This document shows, piece by piece, positions 4,248-6,040 of a DNA stretch of 6,040 nt (positions are counted from its first letter, which is position 1; every line of letters begins with the position of its first letter). Origin of the DNA: Gammaproteobacteria bacterium (GTDB taxonomy: Bacteria; Pseudomonadota; Gammaproteobacteria; SZUA-21); the NCBI GenBank assembly GCA_027021095.1, contig JALUUZ010000545.1, forward strand, positions 1-6,040. Reading direction: 5' to 3'. The notes under the pieces were generated by a model. The model was not told where the DNA came from and did no database searches. It saw nothing but the letters and a program-made list of their open reading frames with translations. Made by a program: the position numbers and the translations under genes.

Positions 4248-4892
4248 TCCTTCCTGTTTTCGATAAACCTGTACATGCCACACCGCGGTGTACCGGTCCC
4301 AGGTTTTGTCGAAACCTTGTGCGCAGATCCAGCGTTCGATCTGCTCAGGATCGTGCAGGTAGGGCCGGAACGCGGAACGCAGCAGCCTCATCAGCAGCGC
4401 GGCGGCAAAGATTCCGGTTTTTATGTACCAGCGTTTGCGCGGATAGATCAGTGCATACAGGACCCCGGTTTTTTGCAGTGAGGTGTGGACCAGCCGGTCT
4501 GCATCAGGGTCGCAACAGACCACCTTGTCGAGCAGTGTGATATCACTGTCAGGCAGCTCGTCTGCCAGCTGTGTAAAGTCGCCGGTATGGTAATCGGTGC
4601 GTTCAGAAAGCCCGCGCTGCGAGGCCCAGTCTTTGGCCTCGGCGATCATGGCCGGGGCCAGGTCGACGCCGACAGCCCTGGCCGCACCCTGCTCCAGCAG
4701 GCTTTGGTGTAAATGTCCGACCCCGCAGCCGATCTCCAGGATCGAGCGGCCATCGATCCCTTGCTGCATCAGGCCCTCGATCAGCAAGCGTTGAGACTTT
4801 TCGAAGCCCTTTTTTCGGAAACGGCGCCGGTAGCTGCGCGCAAAAAAAGAAAACAGCCTGCTTGCAGAGGCTGCATGGGTACAACAACGCAT
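4245..4892 (-). CDS. Class I SAM-dependent methyltransferase, 215 aa
   Basis: Transfers a methyl group from S-adenosylmethionine to an unidentified acceptor. The Rossmann-type SAM site is clear: motif I ILEIGCGVG (51-59), the acidic ribose-binding position in VGVDLAPAMI (D77), GDF (104-106) after strand 3, and LLDKVVCCDPD (120-130) at motif IV. The last region resembles small methyltransferases distantly related to Mg-protoporphyrin O-methyltransferase, but the pathway cannot be named. The N-terminus begins MRCC and is very basic (RSYRRRFRKKG, 19-29). Residues 154-178 are hydrophobic and basic (YIKTGIFAAALLMRLLRSAF), perhaps a membrane-contacting patch. ATG 4892 has AGGTG (4898-4902 on +) five bases upstream. 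The coding sequence ends RKQEG, and the stop codon comes from the inserted repeat at 4184-4247, so the ancestral C-terminus may have been longer. It lies 124 bases downstream of the binding-protein gene on the same strand but seems to have its own promoter. Confidence 0.9.
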   Translation of the reverse strand: MRCCTHAASASRLFSFFARSYRRRFRKKGFEKSQRLLIEGLMQQGIDGRSILEIGCGVGHLHQSLLEQGAARAVGVDLAPAMIAEAKDWASQRGLSERTDYHTGDFTQLADELPDSDITLLDKVVCCDPDADRLVHTSLQKTGVLYALIYPRKRWYIKTGIFAAALLMRLLRSAFRPYLHDPEQIERWICAQGFDKTWDRYTAVWHVQVYRKQEG

Positions 4893-4923
4893 GGGTTCAC
4901 CTGTCTGTTATCGGAGCGGAGCT

Positions 4924-4932
4924 ATTCTACCA
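4924..4932 (-). promoter_or_regulatory. Extended -10 promoter for the methyltransferase
   Basis: On the - strand the bases read TGGTAGAAT, a full TGn extended -10 followed by TAGAAT (5 of 6 against TATAAT). The predicted start is near 4917, leaving a leader of about 25 bases that contains the AGGTG ribosome site. No good -35 is visible, which extended -10 promoters tolerate. Confidence 0.55.
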
Positions 4933-4972
4933 CGGAACGGGGCATACACCAGTGAACTGTGCTGGGGAGGAT

Positions 4973-5007
4973 GGGCGAGGGTGTTGGCGTGAGTGCTGCC
5001 CTCGCCC
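4973..5007 (-). terminator. GC-rich hairpin after the binding-protein gene
   Basis: GGGCGAGGG (4973-4981) pairs perfectly with CCCTCGCCC (4999-5007), a 9-bp stem with a 17-nt loop, beginning nine bases after the - strand stop codon. No T-run follows on the - strand, so it is a stable 3'-end structure rather than a classic intrinsic terminator. With the separate promoter at 4924-4932, it suggests the two - strand genes are at least partly separate transcription units. Confidence 0.4.
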
Positions 5008-5016
5008 GCGTGCCGG

Positions 5017-6040
5017 TCAGTTGTTGACCAGCGCGTCGAACATAAAGCTGATATCGACGATCTCGTTGACGTCGAGCTTGCGTTTCAGGTAGCCGAGGTT
5101 GTAGGAATAGTTCATCAGCCGCTGAATAAAGCGTGTGTCCCGCCGGGTCAGCCTTGCCTGCCAGCCCAGGCGCTGGCGCGCCAGGCTCAGTATTTTTTCC
5201 GGTGAATGAACCACTGTATTGCCTTTTTTGATACCGGACAGCCGGAAGGCCTGGATGATGATGTCGTTGCCTGCGGTAGGCGAGGAGTTCAGGTAGTTGA
5301 CCGCCTTTTTGTGCGCCTTCAGTATTTTGATGATTTCCGGCCGTTTATGCTTGATTGCATCAGGTACGGCCATGATCACGTACCATGGATAGCGTGGAAT
5401 TTCCTTGTTGATGTCGAGAATCACCTTGGTTTTTCCACGCAGCAGGTATTTGCTGGTAAAAGGTTCCCAGCTGAAGGCGCCGGACACGGTCTTAAGCTCG
5501 ATCGCGGTGCCCATTGCTTCGGGCTTCATGGTAATGATATTCAAGTCACGGCGGGGATTGAGCCCGGCTTTTTCGTCCAGTACGAATCCGCGCAACAGTA
5601 CGTCCATTCCGCTGCGTACCTTGACACCGGCGAATTTCTTGCCGCGCAGGTCTTCGATCTTGGCGATCTTCGAACTTTTATTGACGATTACCGCCGCCTG
5701 GCCGTAATTGACCTTGGCGATGATTTTGCTCTTCAGCCCCTTGGCATACCAGTGATAGACAGGCGGCGCGCCGATGTACGCCATGTCGAGCCGGCCGGCT
5801 TTCAGGTCGCGGCGCACATTGGGCCCGCTTTTGTAGGCGGTCAGCTTGACGTTGACGCCCTGTTCGGCAAAAAACCCTTTTTTCTGCGCGACAATCAGTG
5901 GTGCATTGGCCATTGCGTAGACCCAGCCGATGCGGACGACTTTACCGGGACTGCTGACCCGGCCTGTTCCTGCAGGTGAGGCCAGGCAGTCGATGACAAA
6001 CAAAAGGCCAAGTCCGGTCGCGGACAATAGGCGAAAAATT
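5017..6040 (-). CDS. ABC-transporter periplasmic substrate-binding protein, NitT/TauT (NMT1/SsuA-like) type, 5' end outside window
   Basis: Binds a small molecule in the periplasm and delivers it to an ABC importer of the nitrate/sulfonate/taurine/thiamine-precursor class. Within the window 340 residues are coded. The first ~20 (IFRLLSATGLGLLFVIDCLA) are a signal-peptide core whose start codon lies beyond 6040; the frame is open to the edge, so a TTG at 6027 is not the true start. The fold hallmarks follow: VRIGWVYAMANAPLIVAQKKGFF (about 35-57; lobe 1 with the glycine-aromatic entry), AGRLDMAYIGAPP (81-93), IEDLRGKKFAGVKVRSG (128-144), then EAMGTAIELKTVSGAFSWEPF in the hinge/lobe 2 region. 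The C-terminus is basic and ends FMFDALVNN. The ligand cannot be read from sequence. Permease and ATPase genes, if clustered, must lie outside the window, because none are downstream. A lipoprotein is unlikely since the cysteine lacks a good lipobox. Confidence 0.9.
   Translation of the reverse strand, partial: IFRLLSATGLGLLFVIDCLASPAGTGRVSSPGKVVRIGWVYAMANAPLIVAQKKGFFAEQGVNVKLTAYKSGPNVRRDLKAGRLDMAYIGAPPVYHWYAKGLKSKIIAKVNYGQAAVIVNKSSKIAKIEDLRGKKFAGVKVRSGMDVLLRGFVLDEKAGLNPRRDLNIITMKPEAMGTAIELKTVSGAFSWEPFTSKYLLRGKTKVILDINKEIPRYPWYVIMAVPDAIKHKRPEIIKILKAHKKAVNYLNSSPTAGNDIIIQAFRLSGIKKGNTVVHSPEKILSLARQRLGWQARLTRRDTRFIQRLMNYSYNLGYLKRKLDVNEIVDISFMFDALVNN

Noticed and set aside
5206..5979. 257-aa + strand ORF opposite the binding-protein gene
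   Set aside because: The - strand frame has clear substrate-binding-protein motifs throughout. The + frame is its mirror image, with Asp/Val/Gly-rich shadow composition.

Overview
The window looks like chromosomal DNA of a gammaproteobacterium with mid-range to fairly high G+C. This is inferred from the protein types (FIST sensor-domain protein, SPOR-domain envelope protein, periplasmic binding protein of the nitrate/sulfonate/taurine type) and from repeats of the GGTGCGTCGTACGCACC kind, which I associate with environmental, often sulfur-oxidising, gammaproteobacteria. The genus cannot be read from the sequence. No rRNA, tRNA, CRISPR array, full-length transposase, phage gene or recognisable defence system is present.

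Layout: positions 1-27 hold the tail of a + strand gene. Positions 28-508 hold a stem-loop and a 184-bp MITE-like imperfect palindrome. A 118-aa protein of unknown function follows (509-865). Positions 866-1406 are repeats: a GT-rich 16-bp tandem repeat, an inverted hairpin, then a 125-bp unit repeated about 2.7 times and bracketed by 25-bp direct repeats. A complete FIST-domain protein (1407-2510) lies just downstream. After a 259-nt spacer with a possible promoter and leader dyad comes a protein with about five membrane segments, a very basic linker and a C-terminal SPOR domain (2770-3822).

The region between the convergent SPOR and methyltransferase genes (3823-4244) is built almost entirely of repeats. 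It contains a 94-nt palindrome, then a hairpin element of the same family as the array unit, split by a 169-bp MITE-like insertion that left a 4-bp target duplication. Next is a solo half-copy of the 228-411 element, whose terminal TAG serves as the stop codon of the methyltransferase gene. On the - strand are a class I SAM methyltransferase (4245-4892) with its own good extended -10 promoter, and an ABC-transporter substrate-binding protein (5017 to the window end, 5' end missing).

The genes do not form an obvious pathway. FIST suggests ligand sensing, SPOR suggests peptidoglycan or division-site binding, and the binding protein suggests uptake of a small molecule. The most distinctive content is the non-coding repeat landscape: at least four short-repeat families, one nested in another, sitting at gene borders and in one case forming a gene's end.
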